Shown here: in pieces, positions 19,501 through 27,349 of the stretch
Position numbering within the stretch: position 1 is the stretch's first letter
Layout: the number at the start of each line of letters is the position of its first letter
Source of the DNA: Tridacna crocea
Lineage: Eukaryota; Mollusca; Bivalvia; Cardiida; Cardiidae
Length of the DNA stretch: 64,000 bases
Assembly (NCBI GenBank): GCA_943736015.1
Contig: OX031072.1
Location: 15,093,501 to 15,157,500, forward strand
Reading direction: 5' to 3'
Position numbers and translations under genes: made by a program
The notes under the pieces: model-generated
Database searches by the model: none
Seen by the model: only the letters and a program-made list of their open reading frames with translations
What the model was told of the DNA's origin: nothing

Positions 19501-21014
19501 TCTGAAATTATTTTAAAATCTGGCCAGCAGTTTCAGAGAAGAAGATTTTTAAAGAATTTCTTTGAAAATTCCATTTGGTTGCCATGGCAACCAGAGTTTT
19601 TGACGAAATCAAATTCTGTGAACAATTTTTAAAAAGGACCTCCCAATGAACAATCCACCAAGTTTGGTCCAAATTGGCCCAGCGGTTTAGGAGGAGTTGA
19701 TGTTTAAAGAATTGTTGACGACGCGCGACGGGCGACGGACGACGGACACCGGGTGATCCTAAAAGCTCCCCTTGAGCACGTTGTGCTCAGGTGAGCTAAA
19801 AAAATGAACCTTTTCCCAAACAATCCCTGGTTTTCATGGGTCTGAAAAAGAAACCTTTCGAAAACATTGTGAGAAAAGGAGAAAATGCTGGAAACCAGCA
19901 TTTTCTCCTTTTCTTACAATGTTTTCTACTCTTCTGAAGTCAAGTTTCACTTTTTGAGTCCGGTTTATTTTGTCGTCTGCAAATGCTTTCATTTCAGACC
20001 AGTCTAAAATTCTGTCGTTTGGTAATGGGTTAATCAGAGAAACAAACTTGCAGACTAAAAAGCAAAACTCGCACTACAGTGGAGAACGTCGATGACGTCA
20101 GAAAGGTGTGATACAAAGCGACAGACAGGCGATAGAGGGAAACTATATTAAAAATCGTCTCCATGTTCTTGTCCTTTCTCCTGTCTCTCTGTCTCTGGCT
20201 TTTTCAAAGCTTAAACTATGGTCCGATACCATGACACTAAGTCAGCGCAAGTCCAATATAAGACAGTACATTCTTTCCAGTCTGTTGATTTGCACTGTCC
20301 GTCAACACTTCGTATTTTCATGACTCCTATGAAAAAAAGCATTTTCTCCTTTTCCTACATTCCTACAATGTTTTCAGAAGCATTTTTTTCACGTTATTCC
20401 CCCCCCCCCCCCGTCAAAGACAAATTCCATCATTTTGGGCATTGTTAATTTGTCGTCTGCAACTGCTTACGATTTGGCCGAATCTAAATCTGTCGTGTCC
20501 TTGAGCAACGCACTTCAAAGCCCAGCCTAGTACTAATGCAACCCAGAAAAACTTGAATATGTGAGCTTGCGCCGTGATATGACTTAAGTAATGTTGAAAG
20601 CGGCGTGAAACACCATTCAAACAGACAACCAATCACACTATTTAACTCTTTACCACACAATCACAACTTTTCACAACCCTGAGAAAGAGGCCTTTTGAAA
20701 ACATTATGGGAAAAGGAGAAAATGCTGGAAACCAGCATTTTCTCCTTTTCCCAAAATGTTTTCTGTCCTTCTCAAACCAAATTTTAATTTCACATTTATT
20801 TTGTTGTCTGCAAATGCTTTCCGTTTAGACAATTTTATAATTTTGTCGTTTGGTAAATAATTAAATCCTATATCATCAAGTAAAAAGATGAACACTTACA
20901 GATAGCTTTAGCAGCTCTAGTACAGAAGTTTTTGATTCTCCTCTGGAAAAAATGTCCTCTCGGATATGATGCCAATGGAATACTGTGGGTTGTTTGTCTT
21001 TGACATTTAGCCAT
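13394..21014 (-). CDS. Four-exon gene, unrecognised protein of about 440 residues
   Basis: Coding exons on the minus strand: 21014-20900 (exon begins at 21029), 18240-18026, 15916-15105 and 13574-13394. All have GT-AG borders, and junction phases agree at each (1/1, 0/0, 2/2). The summed CDS is 1323 nt, 440 residues. The ATG at 21014-21012 is in a good context (AAAATGG) and no earlier ATG is in frame in that exon. An AG acceptor before 21029 implies a 5' UTR or coding exon further upstream. No signal peptide or membrane segment. The N-terminus is basic (QRRIKNF). Residues about 120-170 are well ordered (VIDVVYIEVRC, EIRQRVTDVLLQTL, IELQLVIRMVY). Residues about 175-310 are polar and Ser/Asp/Gln-rich, likely disordered. 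Residues about 320-375 look helical, possibly coiled coil (EESLFLTLENAEEALKDAK). The last exon has a second compact block. No family recognised. Confidence 0.7.
13591..13772. mobile_element. MITE-E abutting a splice acceptor
   Basis: Ends CAGAGCTCCAGATAAGAGG and CTCTGTCTGGAGCTCT are inverted. The inner palindrome ACCCTATGTTGTGGGTACTC with CGTCTCGATGAGACG centre matches 25281-25476 and 57069-57260. Only 16 intron bases separate it from the exon at 13574. Confidence 0.85.
13828..13912 (+). mobile_element. MITE-B core, intron 3
   Basis: TTTTGCGGATGGTGCAGATC, hairpin AGACTGCAC-AGAAC-GTGCAGTCT, then ATCTTATATCTACATCATCCGC. Terminal TTAA ends absent. Confidence 0.75.
13944..14065 (+). mobile_element. 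MITE-B, left end and half hairpin, intron 3
   Basis: Starts TTAACCCATAAGCTCTTAAG. Then GCGACTCGCTTACATTTTGC, AGATCAACATCAGACTG, and a collapsed second arm; ends GAAGGAGATATTATTCTC. Confidence 0.7.
14122..14351 (+). mobile_element. MITE-A', full-length, intron 3
   Basis: TTAACCCTTTACTCCACAG to ATGGGGTAAAGGGTCAA. Palindrome AAATTGCTCGTGACGAGCAATTT with flanking AAGATGAAA/TTTCACCTTTT arms. Close to 61931-62157. Confidence 0.85.
14352..14727. other. Intron 3 sequence without a recognised repeat
   Basis: An open frame of 89 codons on the plus strand (14458-14727) overlaps a possible decayed SINE piece (GTTATATCACGTCGACTAGAG, CACCCATCCGTGCTTTCCTG). I see no support for a gene. Confidence 0.45.
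14728..14780 (+). mobile_element. MITE-B right-half fragment, intron 3
   Basis: CCCGTCTGATCTTGGATCTG, CACTGTGCGATTAGGAGATAAT. Left arm missing; a poly-A run follows. Confidence 0.6.
14856..15084 (-). mobile_element. MITE-A, 20 nt from a splice donor
   Basis: TTAAATCTTTACCCAACGAC to GTTTGGGAACGGGCTAA. Reverse orientation with a good palindrome (centre near 14998). It ends 20 bases from the donor of exon 3 at 15104. Confidence 0.85.
15105..15916 (-). CDS. Exon 3 of the four-exon gene (812 nt)
   Basis: Acceptor ttttactttcag before 15916; donor TTTTGAG|gtaagt after 15105. Enters phase 0 (T-L-E-K-D-L-S-H-F) and leaves phase 2. The frame is open for 270 codons, far beyond chance in this AT-rich DNA. 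Encodes the beta/alpha-like block near its start, the Ser/Asp/Gln-rich linker and the predicted helical region. Confidence 0.8.
16087..16325 (-). mobile_element. MITE-A, full-length reverse, intron 2
   Basis: TTAATCCTTTACCAAACAAC to TTAGTAAAGGGTTAA, with TTAA at both ends. A poly-A expansion lies in the interior (about 16149-16166). Confidence 0.88.
16499..16555 (+). mobile_element. MITE-A right-end fragment
   Basis: TTTGCAAAATGCTTTCAATAC and TTTTGTCGTTTGGTAAAGAG. Confidence 0.65.
16664..16820 (+). mobile_element. MITE-B, with perfect palindrome, intron 2
   Basis: CTCGACTCACTGACCTTTAG, then GTAGATCCAAGATC, hairpin AGACTGCAC-AGAAC-GTGCAGTCT, GATCTTGGATCTAC, CACTGTCCGATATGGAGATA. Arms of 23 bases match without a mismatch around the five-base loop. 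Confidence 0.85.
16821..17385. other. Intron 2, no recognised repeat
   Basis: AT-rich sequence with no palindrome or splice-bounded open frame that I can support. Confidence 0.5.
17386..17755 (+). repeat. Repeat family F, copy 1, intron 2
   Basis: Shares with 26618-27200: ATATCATACCATTTTATAGT, GTGAAGATGACAAT, AGAAATTAATTTC-like, GGTTAAAACCTG, GCTGTGTCTTTTGT, TTGCCTGATTTT and the end TTTACTGGGCCTTTAA. Likely a long-TIR DNA element of about 370-580 bp. Confidence 0.6.
18026..18240 (-). CDS. Exon 2 of the four-exon gene (215 nt)
   Basis: Acceptor ttctaaatcag before 18240; donor CTGGAACAG|gtattt after 18026. Enters phase 1 and leaves phase 0. Encodes AETGREFKECESVRK, LLNCSRIQVNVFGNL, HETLSNNQLAVKPAD, ISDCPITESHEVNI and LALTVENDTLEQ. 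Confidence 0.75.
18300..18470 (-). mobile_element. Decayed MITE-A, intron 1
   Basis: Fragments ACCAGACGGC, GAAAGTATCTGCAGACGGCA, GGATAGAAAACTTTGTGGGA and GGAGAAAATGCTGG. The second palindrome arm is lost. Confidence 0.55.
18548..19798 (+). mobile_element. Element X, copy 1: HINE/pearl-like, 166-bp tandem core
   Basis: Starts ACAAGAGGGCCAAGATGGCCC (hairpin GGGCC-AAGAT-GGCCC), then GGATCGCTCACCTGA. The core has five units of about 166 bp; TAGTGCAAGTAGCCCCCATTC recurs near 18752, 18918, 19084, 19241 and 19407. It ends with a (GACG/GACGGAC)n tract (19720-19750), hairpin TTGAGCAC-GTT-GTGCTCA and GGTGAGCTAA, whose TCAGGTGAGC pairs with the start. Sits in intron 1. No coding capacity. Confidence 0.75.
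19806..20033 (+). mobile_element. MITE-A, full-length, intron 1
   Basis: AACCTTTTCCCAAACAATCCC to GTTTGGTAATGGGTTAA. Starts within ten bases of the X element end. Palindrome centre GCTGGAAACCAGC. Confidence 0.85.
20330..20480 (+). mobile_element. Decayed MITE-A, intron 1
   Basis: AAGCATTTTCTCCTTTTCC, ATGTTTTCAGAAGC, a poly-C run (20400-20413), TTTGTCGTCTGCAACTGCTTAC. Left half absent. Confidence 0.55.
20560..20632 (+). mobile_element. SINE 3'-end fragment
   Basis: GCCGTGATATGACTTAAGTA, GAAAGCGGCGTGAAACACCAT and a CAAACAGACAACCAATC tail match the 3' ends of S1-S3. Confidence 0.6.
20642..20864 (+). mobile_element. MITE-A, 36 nt from a splice donor
   Basis: TTAACTCTTTACCACACAATC to GTTTGGTAAATAATTAA. 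Centre GCTGGAAACCAGC. Lies just downstream (minus strand) of the exon 1 donor at 20899. Confidence 0.87.
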
Positions 21015-21029
21015 TTTACAATTATGATT
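20900..21029 (-). CDS. Exon 1 (first visible) of the four-exon gene
   Basis: Acceptor cttttattacag before 21029; donor GCTATCT|gtaagt after 20900. Open in the needed frame over its whole length. The start at 21014 gives MAKCQRQTTHSIPLAS, YPRGHFFQRRIKNFC and TRAAKAI. The acceptor shows that transcription starts further upstream. If translation also starts upstream, NHNCK precedes this Met. Confidence 0.6.
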
Positions 21030-21239
21030 CTGTAATAAAAGATTTAATAAAACGAATCAACTGAAAATCCAAACCATGTCAATGTTCGTCTCGGTCAGAA
21101 GGTACAATAAAAAAAAGTAGATCTAAATTGTGGAATGAAACCTCTAATTTTCGTAAATTATTTCTATTTCATGCTTTTCGGTTGTTTACCGGGAAATAAT
21201 GGACGATAACAAGATTTGAGAAATTCACTATTACGATCA

Positions 21240-21640
21240 CTGAAATTTACTGTATGTTTCCATAACTCTTCAATGTGAAGGCGGAAAAAGACATTCCGGC
21301 GCACGAGTGTAAATTTTTCCGCAACTCTTCACTCTGAAGGCGGAAAACGACGTCCCAGCGCACTAGTTACCTAGGCAAAGGGTGGGTACCATTCAATCAG
21401 ACGGAAATACGTAATTTACGCTCATTTACCCAACATTCCTCGCGTTTACGTAATATTGTGATGCATTCTTATGTGGAGGAGGTTTGCTATGGGGAACACT
21501 TGCTCAAAATTTTGATAAAAGTTCTAAATAAAAAAAAATGTAACAGGCATAAAATCAATACATTTTTTTCCAGTGAAAGATCGAAATTTATTTCATCAAA
21601 AGAACAGGGTTATATATACTTCACGAGTGGAACTCACAAA
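21240..21640 (+). repeat. Repeat family K, copy 2
   Basis: CACTCTGAAGGCGGAAAACG, CCAGCGCACTAGTTACCTAGG, TACGTAATTTACGC, CGCGTTTACGTAATATTGTG, ATGTGGAGGAGG, then GATCGAAATTTATTTCATC and CACGAGTGG. Shared with 1850-2240 (reversed) and 61080-61410. CpG content is higher than in its surroundings. Lies upstream of the four-exon gene. Confidence 0.55.
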
Positions 21641-21727
21641 AAAAATGTATGTAACCTGTCGTCGACTTTGTGAAAATACAGGCTGCTAAACTTATTACAT
21701 TATTAGCAGTCTCATTATAATTATAAT

Positions 21728-21884
21728 TTAACTCTTTCAAACACAAAGTTTTAACAGCTGTGAGAAAGTGCTTCCATAAAAATCCAATACAAAAAAATTC
21801 TTTGATACATCTAATTTAACTCGTCATATTCACTGGTTTTGAATTTGCACAGTTCAATAATTTTGTCCTTTGATAAAGCGTTAA
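21728..21884 (+). mobile_element. MITE-A, internally deleted
   Basis: TTAACTCTTTCAAACACAAAG to CCTTTGATAAAGCGTTAA. The palindrome is gone but both TTAA ends remain. The right TTAA is also the left TTAA of the following MITE-B. Confidence 0.65.
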
Positions 21885-22010
21885 CCTTTACCCTACCAGG
21901 TGCGACTTACTGACCTTTTTCGGACAGTGTAGATCAAGATCAGACTGCACAGAATGTGCAGTCTGATCTTGATGCTACACTGTCCGATTAGAAGATATCT
22001 TCCCCCCCCC
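21881..22010 (+). mobile_element. MITE-B, with left TTAA end
   Basis: TTAACCTTTACCCTACCAGG, GCGACTTACTGACC, hairpin AGACTGCAC-AGAAT-GTGCAGTCT, CTACACTGTCCGATTAGAAG, then poly-C/poly-A. Confidence 0.82.
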
Positions 22011-22234
22011 CCAAAAAAAAAAAAAATTGAAATAGTATGAATTTGGATTTAACAGTCTGCTATGAAAATGACTATTTAACATTGTCAAAATGACCATAGT
22101 TGTGTTTTATTTCGATCTTTAACAGTCGAATTGAATTTCGGTCGAATTAACTGAAAACAGGCAGCGTCTATATACTCTGGATAATACGATTTTTGATTCT
22201 AATAAAATTTTGTCATTCCAAAGTTCTCCCTTTC

Positions 22235-22280
22235 GTACCCGACAGCGTGGATCAAGATCAGACTGCATGGTCAGTCCAGT
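22235..22280 (+). mobile_element. MITE-B fragment
   Basis: CCCGACAGCGTGGATCAAGAT, CAGACTGCATGGTC. Second arm degraded. Confidence 0.5.
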
Positions 22281-22722
22281 CTAATATTTACCTGTATTTT
22301 CGGCAAAAGCGCACTGAGTCGTGCTTAAGCATCTCTGTCTTGTATAGCAAGGACCCTATGTCTATCTTTCGTATTAACATGTAGCTTTTTCTTGTTTTAA
22401 TGTGGTGCAGTCTTAACTGAAATCCATAGCTAGTCCACAGATAATAACAAAAAGTCTTCTTTAAATAAACAAATAAATAAATAGATAAATAAGTAAAAAA
22501 ATATTGGAGGCACCAACCTTTAATAACAGACTTCTTCACGAGCATGCAATTTGCTGAAGGTATGCACATCTTCAATACCGCGCTTCAACATTATATATAC
22601 TACGGTTCCAGGACTAGATTTAGCAATAGTTGGGTTTTCCGAGATTTTCTAAAAATAACCGAATAATAATTTGGCTTCCCGGGCAGCGCCCTGGTAAAAA
22701 TATCATTTCTATAATACCATTG
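22281..22722. other. No recognisable feature
   Basis: AT-rich with a TAAATAAATAAATAGATAAATA run near 22463. No gene or shared repeat seen. Confidence 0.5.
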
Positions 22723-22723
22723 G

Positions 22724-22865
22724 TTAATAAGCGAGACTCACTGAACTTTTTTGGGCATATAGAACAATATCAGACTGCACAGAATATGCAGTCTGATCTT
22801 GTATCTACACTGCCCTGTAAGAAGATATTTTTACTCCCAAAATAACATTGAAATAGCAACATTTG
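22724..22865 (+). mobile_element. MITE-B, near-complete
   Basis: TTAATAAGCGAGACTCACTG, hairpin AGACTGCAC-AGAAT-ATGCAGTCT, TGTATCTACACTGCCCTGTA, AGAAGATATTTTTACTCCC, ATTGAAATAGCAAC. Confidence 0.8.
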
Positions 22866-22979
22866 TGTTTTTTGTATCTCCCTGAAAATGTCATCTTACT
22901 TAATTTTCATTTAACTTTGAATAAAACACAAAACCAACAAACGTAATATGGAAAAAATTTGGATATTTTACCTATCAGT

Positions 22980-23193
22980 TCACCCCTTTACAACACAATC
23001 CCGACTTTTAACACCCCTGTGAAAGAAGCCTTTTGAAAGAGAAAATGCTGGTAACCAGCATTTTCTCCTTTTCCCATAATGCTTTCTTCCCTTCCTAAAA
23101 CAAATTTTAACTTTTTAGTCACATTTATTTTGTAGTATGCAAATGCTTTCAACTTGGACTAGTCTAAAATTTTGTTGTTTGATAAAGAGTAAA
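22980..23193 (+). mobile_element. MITE-A, arm shortened
   Basis: CACCCCTTTACAACACAATC to GTTTGATAAAGAGTAAA. The left palindrome arm lacks about 18 bases before GAGAAAATGCTGG. Confidence 0.8.
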
Positions 23194-23421
23194 GATTTAG
23201 TCACCGTTATGTACAAGGTAATTAACAAAAGAGTTGCACACCCTTGAACGCTCCCGACGCTCGATTTGGAATTAGCCGGAAACACGTGAATGTTAATTGT
23301 TGACACCAGAAAAAATAACCTAGAACGTGACCTCTTGAGAAATTCTTTCTATTATGGCTGGATATGAGTTACTACATATTTGATTAAGCCCTAATAAAGG
23401 CAAAAAGGAAGCAATGCCGGT

Positions 23422-23488
23422 TTAACCCCTTACCAGACGACACAAGAGTGGTTCGAACTGAAAGCACTCGCAAACGACAAATTAAAGG
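23422..23488 (-). mobile_element. MITE-A right-end fragment
   Basis: TTTAACCCCTTACCAGACGAC, GTGGTTCGAACTGAAAGCA, GCAAACGACAAATTAAAGG. Confidence 0.6.
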
Positions 23489-23504
23489 CCACCCCAAATG
23501 GCCT

Positions 23505-23595
23505 TTCGCTATTGGTCAAGTTTCTGTATGTATAAGGACCAGTCTATTCGATGATTAGGTCAGATGTTTCTCACTGATCCATAATGATAGGGCCT
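23505..23595 (+). mobile_element. MITE-C tail fragment
   Basis: GCTATTGGTCAAGTTTCTGTA, AAGGACCAGTCTA, TTCGATGATTAGGTCAG, ACTGATCCATAATGAT. Confidence 0.6.
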
Positions 23596-23600
23596 GCAAA

Positions 23601-24200
23601 ACGCAAAAAGGGGCATTCGGACGTTTGCATAAAATTTCCTCTCGAATCAGCCTATACAGTTTCCGCGCAGACTAATCTGAGACGGCACTTTCCGTTCATA
23701 TGTAAATTTCTTATTTTATGCAGGTCTATATACTATAGGACAAGCCGAGCCCCGGTTGCTCAGTCGGTAGCGAGAGGGATCTGAGAACAGGGGGTCGTGG
23801 TTGCGGTCCCCGGCTCGGCCAATTATTTCCGAGGATTGATGATAGTCATTGCGACAGGATTAATTCCTTTATCATCGCCGACCGTTGTTTCCACGATGGT
23901 TATGCTGGAAAGCAGCCAGTAGCTTGAAAAGAAGATTATGCGGAGTACTGGTAAAGAAACTCCAGGAAAGCATGGGTAAGTGCACTGGCCGCCGCGACAA
24001 ATAATGTCGAAATAATGCAAAATAATGTGAAATAATGTTGAAAATGGTGTTAAACACCATACAGTCAATCAATAAAATGCAGGACAAAATCTGATTTAGT
24101 CGTGAAGAGTCGTTTCGGGTTAGCCTGCGCGGATTGCGCATACTAATCCGAGAGGAGGCTTTACGCAAATGTCCGAATGCCTTTTTTAGCGTTTTAAAAG
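23601..24200 (+). mobile_element. MITE-D interrupted by SINE S2
   Basis: Left part (23601-23743): AAAAAGGGGCATTCGGACG, a decayed hairpin, GAGACGGCACTTTCCG, TTATTTTATGCAGGTCTA. Right part (24081-24200): AGGACAAAATCTGATTTAG, GGTTAGCCTGCGC-GGATT-GCGCATAC, TTTACGCAAATGTCCGAATG. Joined in order they match the uninterrupted copy at 40078-40355. Confidence 0.7.
23744..24080 (+). mobile_element. SINE S2, with 7-bp target duplication
   Basis: GCCCCGGTTGCTCAGTCGGTA head, box B-like GTGGTTGCGGTCCC, GAGGATTGATGATAGTCATTG body, AATAATG repeats, GGTGTTAAACACCATACAG and a CAATCAATAAAA tail. Flanked by AGGACAA at 23737-23743 and 24081-24087. Confidence 0.85.
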
Positions 24201-24658
24201 CCATAATTAAGACATCTTCGCCAGCCAAGTTTACGATCACTACGTGGATCTTACCTTGGCTGATTGAGCCCGATTTCGAGATCCCTGCGATGCGCCCTCT
24301 ATTGGATGCTGGTTATCATCCCCCTTTACATCATATTTCTAAAAGCAAATGAAATATCATTTTGCAAACCGCTTACGAATACACATGAAGCGATAAGCAG
24401 ACATCCACGTTGGTTTCCATGTTTACCTTCTATTCGAAAGGTAGCGACCTTGTTCTATTTTTATCAAAAATGAAATGCTACGAGCGATTTTATTCGTTGC
24501 AGCTACAGCTGGCTGCATCCAATGAAATGGCGTATTGGTGAATGTAAAAATCAAGCTCGATCCGCCAAGGCTAGAGTAGCGTAGTGAATTGTCAGCCTTG
24601 GCTTGCAAAGATGTAATTATGACGACTTGGGCTGATAGCATGTATCACGAGAGATGCA
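24201..24658. other. No recognisable feature
   Basis: Mixed unique sequence; short open frames overlap on both strands without splice context. No gene supported. Confidence 0.45.
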
Positions 24659-24887
24659 TTAACCTTTTACCAAACAATTCCTGGTTTCTACGACCCTGAG
24701 ATAGGAGCCTTTTGAAAACATTGTGGAAAAAGGAGAAAATGCTGGTAACCAGCATTTTCTTCCTTTCCCACAATGTTTTCTATCCTGCTGGAAATAAATT
24801 TCAATTTTTGAGTAACGTTTTTATTGTCGTCTGCAAGTGCTTTCAATTTGGACAAGCCTAAAATATTGTCGTTTGGTAATGAATTGA
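24659..24887 (+). mobile_element. MITE-A, full-length forward
   Basis: TTAACCTTTTACCAAACAATT to GTTTGGTAATGAATTGA; near-perfect palindrome centred at about 24747. Confidence 0.87.
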
Positions 24888-24924
24888 CCATCTTTATGAC
24901 GAATTAAAAGTGTATCATTTTATG

Positions 24925-25065
24925 AGATTCGCCTCTGAAAGAATAAGAAACCTTGAAAAAGGAGAAAATGCTGATTCACAAGCATTTTCCCCTTTTCCCA
25001 CAGGGTTTCCAATAGCTTTTCTTCCTAGAGTAATGAAAACAAGGGATTGTTTGGTAAAGAGTTAA
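24925..25065 (-). mobile_element. MITE-A, truncated reverse copy
   Basis: CTTGAAAAAGGAGAAAATGC to GGATTGTTTGGTAAAGAGTTAA. The palindrome has two extra central bases (GATTCACAAGC). Confidence 0.7.
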
Positions 25066-25079
25066 GTGTTCTGAATAAA

Positions 25080-25125
25080 CAATAGTGTTGAAAGCGGGGT
25101 GAAACACCATTTGATCATTTAGCCA
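25080..25125 (+). mobile_element. SINE 3'-end fragment
   Basis: GTGTTGAAAGCGGGGTGAAAC and ACCATTTGATCATTTAGCCAA. Confidence 0.5.
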
Positions 25126-25280
25126 ATCAAAACTACGATCCCCATTGGAATCCCAAGATTAAGAGGCATAACCTATGGAGTTTCCGAACTGCGTTTTTAC
25201 ACGTCAGCAATTGTGACATAGGATAAACAGTTCATTAAGGAGATCACGTGACGAATGAGTGCAACAACAATAACTCTATA

Positions 25281-25476
25281 CAGGTCCCGACAGAGGGAGT
25301 GTTGTGTTTTTGATTTCAAAATTGAAAAATATTAATAATTCTCCTCTAAACTCTATGTTATGGGTACTCATTAGAATCGTCTCATTGAGGCGATTCTAAT
25401 GAGTACCCATAACATAGGGGTTTGGCAGAGAAATAATGGATTTAAAATACTATCACTATCTCTTATCTTGAGGTCC
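25281..25476. mobile_element. MITE-E, full-length
   Basis: CAGGTCCCGACAGAGGGAGTG to CTATCTCTTATCTTGAGGTCC. The inner palindrome has AACTCTATGTTATGGGTACTC arms around a CGTCTCATTGAGGCG centre. Confidence 0.82.
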
Positions 25477-25550
25477 GTCTATTTCTTGCAAAATCCAGTT
25501 TGTCAAACATTTATCATTTTCGTCTAATGTATCATCAAGCCCCAAGCGGT

Positions 25551-25752
25551 TTAACCCTTACCAAACACTCCCTGGTTTTTACGACCCTGAGAAATGGGAG
25601 AAAATCCTGGTAACCAGAATTTTGTCCTTTTTCCACAGTGTTTTCTTCCCTGCTAGAAACAAATTTCAATTTTTGAGTCATGTTAAATTTATCGTCTGCA
25701 AGTGCTTTCAATTTGGACTAGTCTACAATTCGGTAGTTTGGTTAAGATTTAA
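25551..25752 (+). mobile_element. MITE-A, left of a TTAA-sharing pair
   Basis: TTAACCCTTACCAAACACTCC to GTTTGGTTAAGATTTAA; the palindrome left arm is shortened. The last TTAA (25749-25752) is also the first of the next copy. Confidence 0.82.
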
Positions 25753-25975
25753 CGCTTTACCACATAACAAAATTTCAGACCTGTGCGAATTGAAAGCATT
25801 TGCGGATGACAGTTTCAGTGTGGCTCATATCAAATGATCTTTTTAATAGGGTAGAAAACATTGTGGGAAAAGGAGAAAATGCTGGCAACCAGCATTTTCT
25901 CCTTTTCCCACAATGTTTTCAAAAGCTTTTTCTTTCAGGGGCGTTAAAAGTTGTCATTGTGTGGTAAAGGCTTAA
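25749..25975 (-). mobile_element. MITE-A, right of a TTAA-sharing pair
   Basis: TTAACGCTTTACCACATAAC to GTGTGGTAAAGGCTTAA. Opposite orientation to its neighbour. Palindrome perfect over at least 30-base arms (centre GCTGGCAACCAGC). Confidence 0.88.
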
Positions 25976-25976
25976 G

Positions 25977-26300
25977 CCAAGCCCCCGTAGTACAGTCGGT
26001 TTAGCGGACAGGACTTGAGTACACGGGGTCCCTGATTCGATCCCCGGCTCGGCCTATTTCTTTCCCAGGATTGATGATAATCATTGCTACAGGATTCATT
26101 CCTCTCTCATCGCTGTCCATTGTTTCGAACGATGGTTATGTGGGAAAGTAACCTGTCATGGTCTTAGAAAGAATATTTTGTTCTGCACTGGTAACAGAAA
26201 AATCAAGGAAAGCATGGATAGGTGCAGTGACCACCGCATTATAACTGAAATAATATGGAAAACGGTGTTAAACACCATATAATCGATTTATCATTAAATC
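25977..26300 (+). mobile_element. SINE S3, tRNA-derived
   Basis: GCCCCCGTAGTACAGTCGG head, box B CTGATTCGATCCCC, TTGATGATAATCATTGCTACA, AAAGCATGGATAGGTGCAG, AACGGTGTTAAACACCATA. Starts two bases after the MITE-A TTAA. Confidence 0.8.
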
Positions 26301-26617
26301 AGTAAGTGTCAATAAATAATCTGGCGGAGAGTTTGGACTAAGAACAGCATGCACAAAGGTTCAATCTGTTCAAAGTCTTTAGTTTAAATTTTTCCATGAA
26401 AAATAATACAACAGGATATTCATCAGTTCCTCATCTTTCTATTTAGAAACACGCAGTGACTTTTGGGGGGACTTTTCAAAATGACGTTTAGGCATTAGAC
26501 CTACAACCTTTAAAAGAATAATTGATTTCATCAAACTTTCGTACTGTTACAAATCGATACTGAAATTAGTTGAATTTCCGTGTATTTATTATCGTTGGAA
26601 AACCAAAGAAGACTGTT
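26301..26617. other. No recognisable feature
   Basis: AT-rich sequence between a SINE and repeat F; nothing supported. Confidence 0.5.
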
Positions 26618-27200
26618 TATTAAAGTAACAATAAAGGCCACTTGTAAAACAAAGCGAGTGTTTAAATGCATTTGAATTTATATCATACCATTTAAAAGTA
26701 TGGAGATTATAGTGAAGATGACAATCTGTCATTGTACGGCCAGTCCAAGTGTTAGTCGCTGACAAGAGAAATTAATTTCAAAACTAGGTTAAAACCTGCT
26801 AAGTTGCTGTGTCTTTTGTTTACTTTTTGCCTGATTTTATTTTTTTTTCTCTGCAAGAGACTAACTTACTGCCCTACCACACGATAATCATATCTTTAAC
26901 CCTTTTCCTAACGACAAACTTTTGGACTATACCAAATTGAAAGCATTTGCAGACGACAATTCAAATCTTGCTAAAAAGATGATTTCTGTCTATGATAGGG
27001 GTAGAAAACATTGCGGGAAAAGGAGAAAATGCTGGTTACCAGTATTTTCTCCTTTTCCCACAATGTTTTCAAAAGGCTACCATTCTAGACCCGTAAAAAC
27101 CAGAGATTGTTTGGGAAAGGGTTAAATGATAATATGATGCAATTTAAATGTATGAAGAAACCTGCTCTGATATTTTGGCCTTTACTGGGCCTTTAAATAT
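26618..27200 (+). repeat. Repeat family F, copy 2, split by a MITE-A
   Basis: TATTAAAGTAACAATAAAGGCC start, ATATCATACCATTTAAAAGT, GTGAAGATGACAATCTG, GGTTAAAACCTGC, TTTACTTTTTGCCTGATTTT, then after the insertion GATATTTTGGCCTTTACTGG. Ends are inverted (AAAGGCC and GGCCTTT). Confidence 0.65.
26896..27125 (-). mobile_element. MITE-A nested in repeat F
   Basis: TTAACCCTTTTCCTAACGAC to TTTGGGAAAGGGTTAA, TTAA at both ends. Family F sequence continues on each side. Confidence 0.9.
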
Positions 27201-27349
27201 ATTACGCGGGAAGTGCGATGCACAGGAAGAAACACATATTTACTTCACACTTGGTTCTTAATAACCGTTGGAATTGCAATTTGATTCGACACTGAGAAAA
27301 AAAGGAGAGTCGTATAAATCCCCAAAAGATTCGCAAATATATTTTTGAT

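Noticed and set aside
18725-19580. CRISPR-like regular repeats
   Set aside because: Units are about 166 bp, contiguous and inside element X; there are no short repeats separated by unique spacers, and the DNA is eukaryotic.
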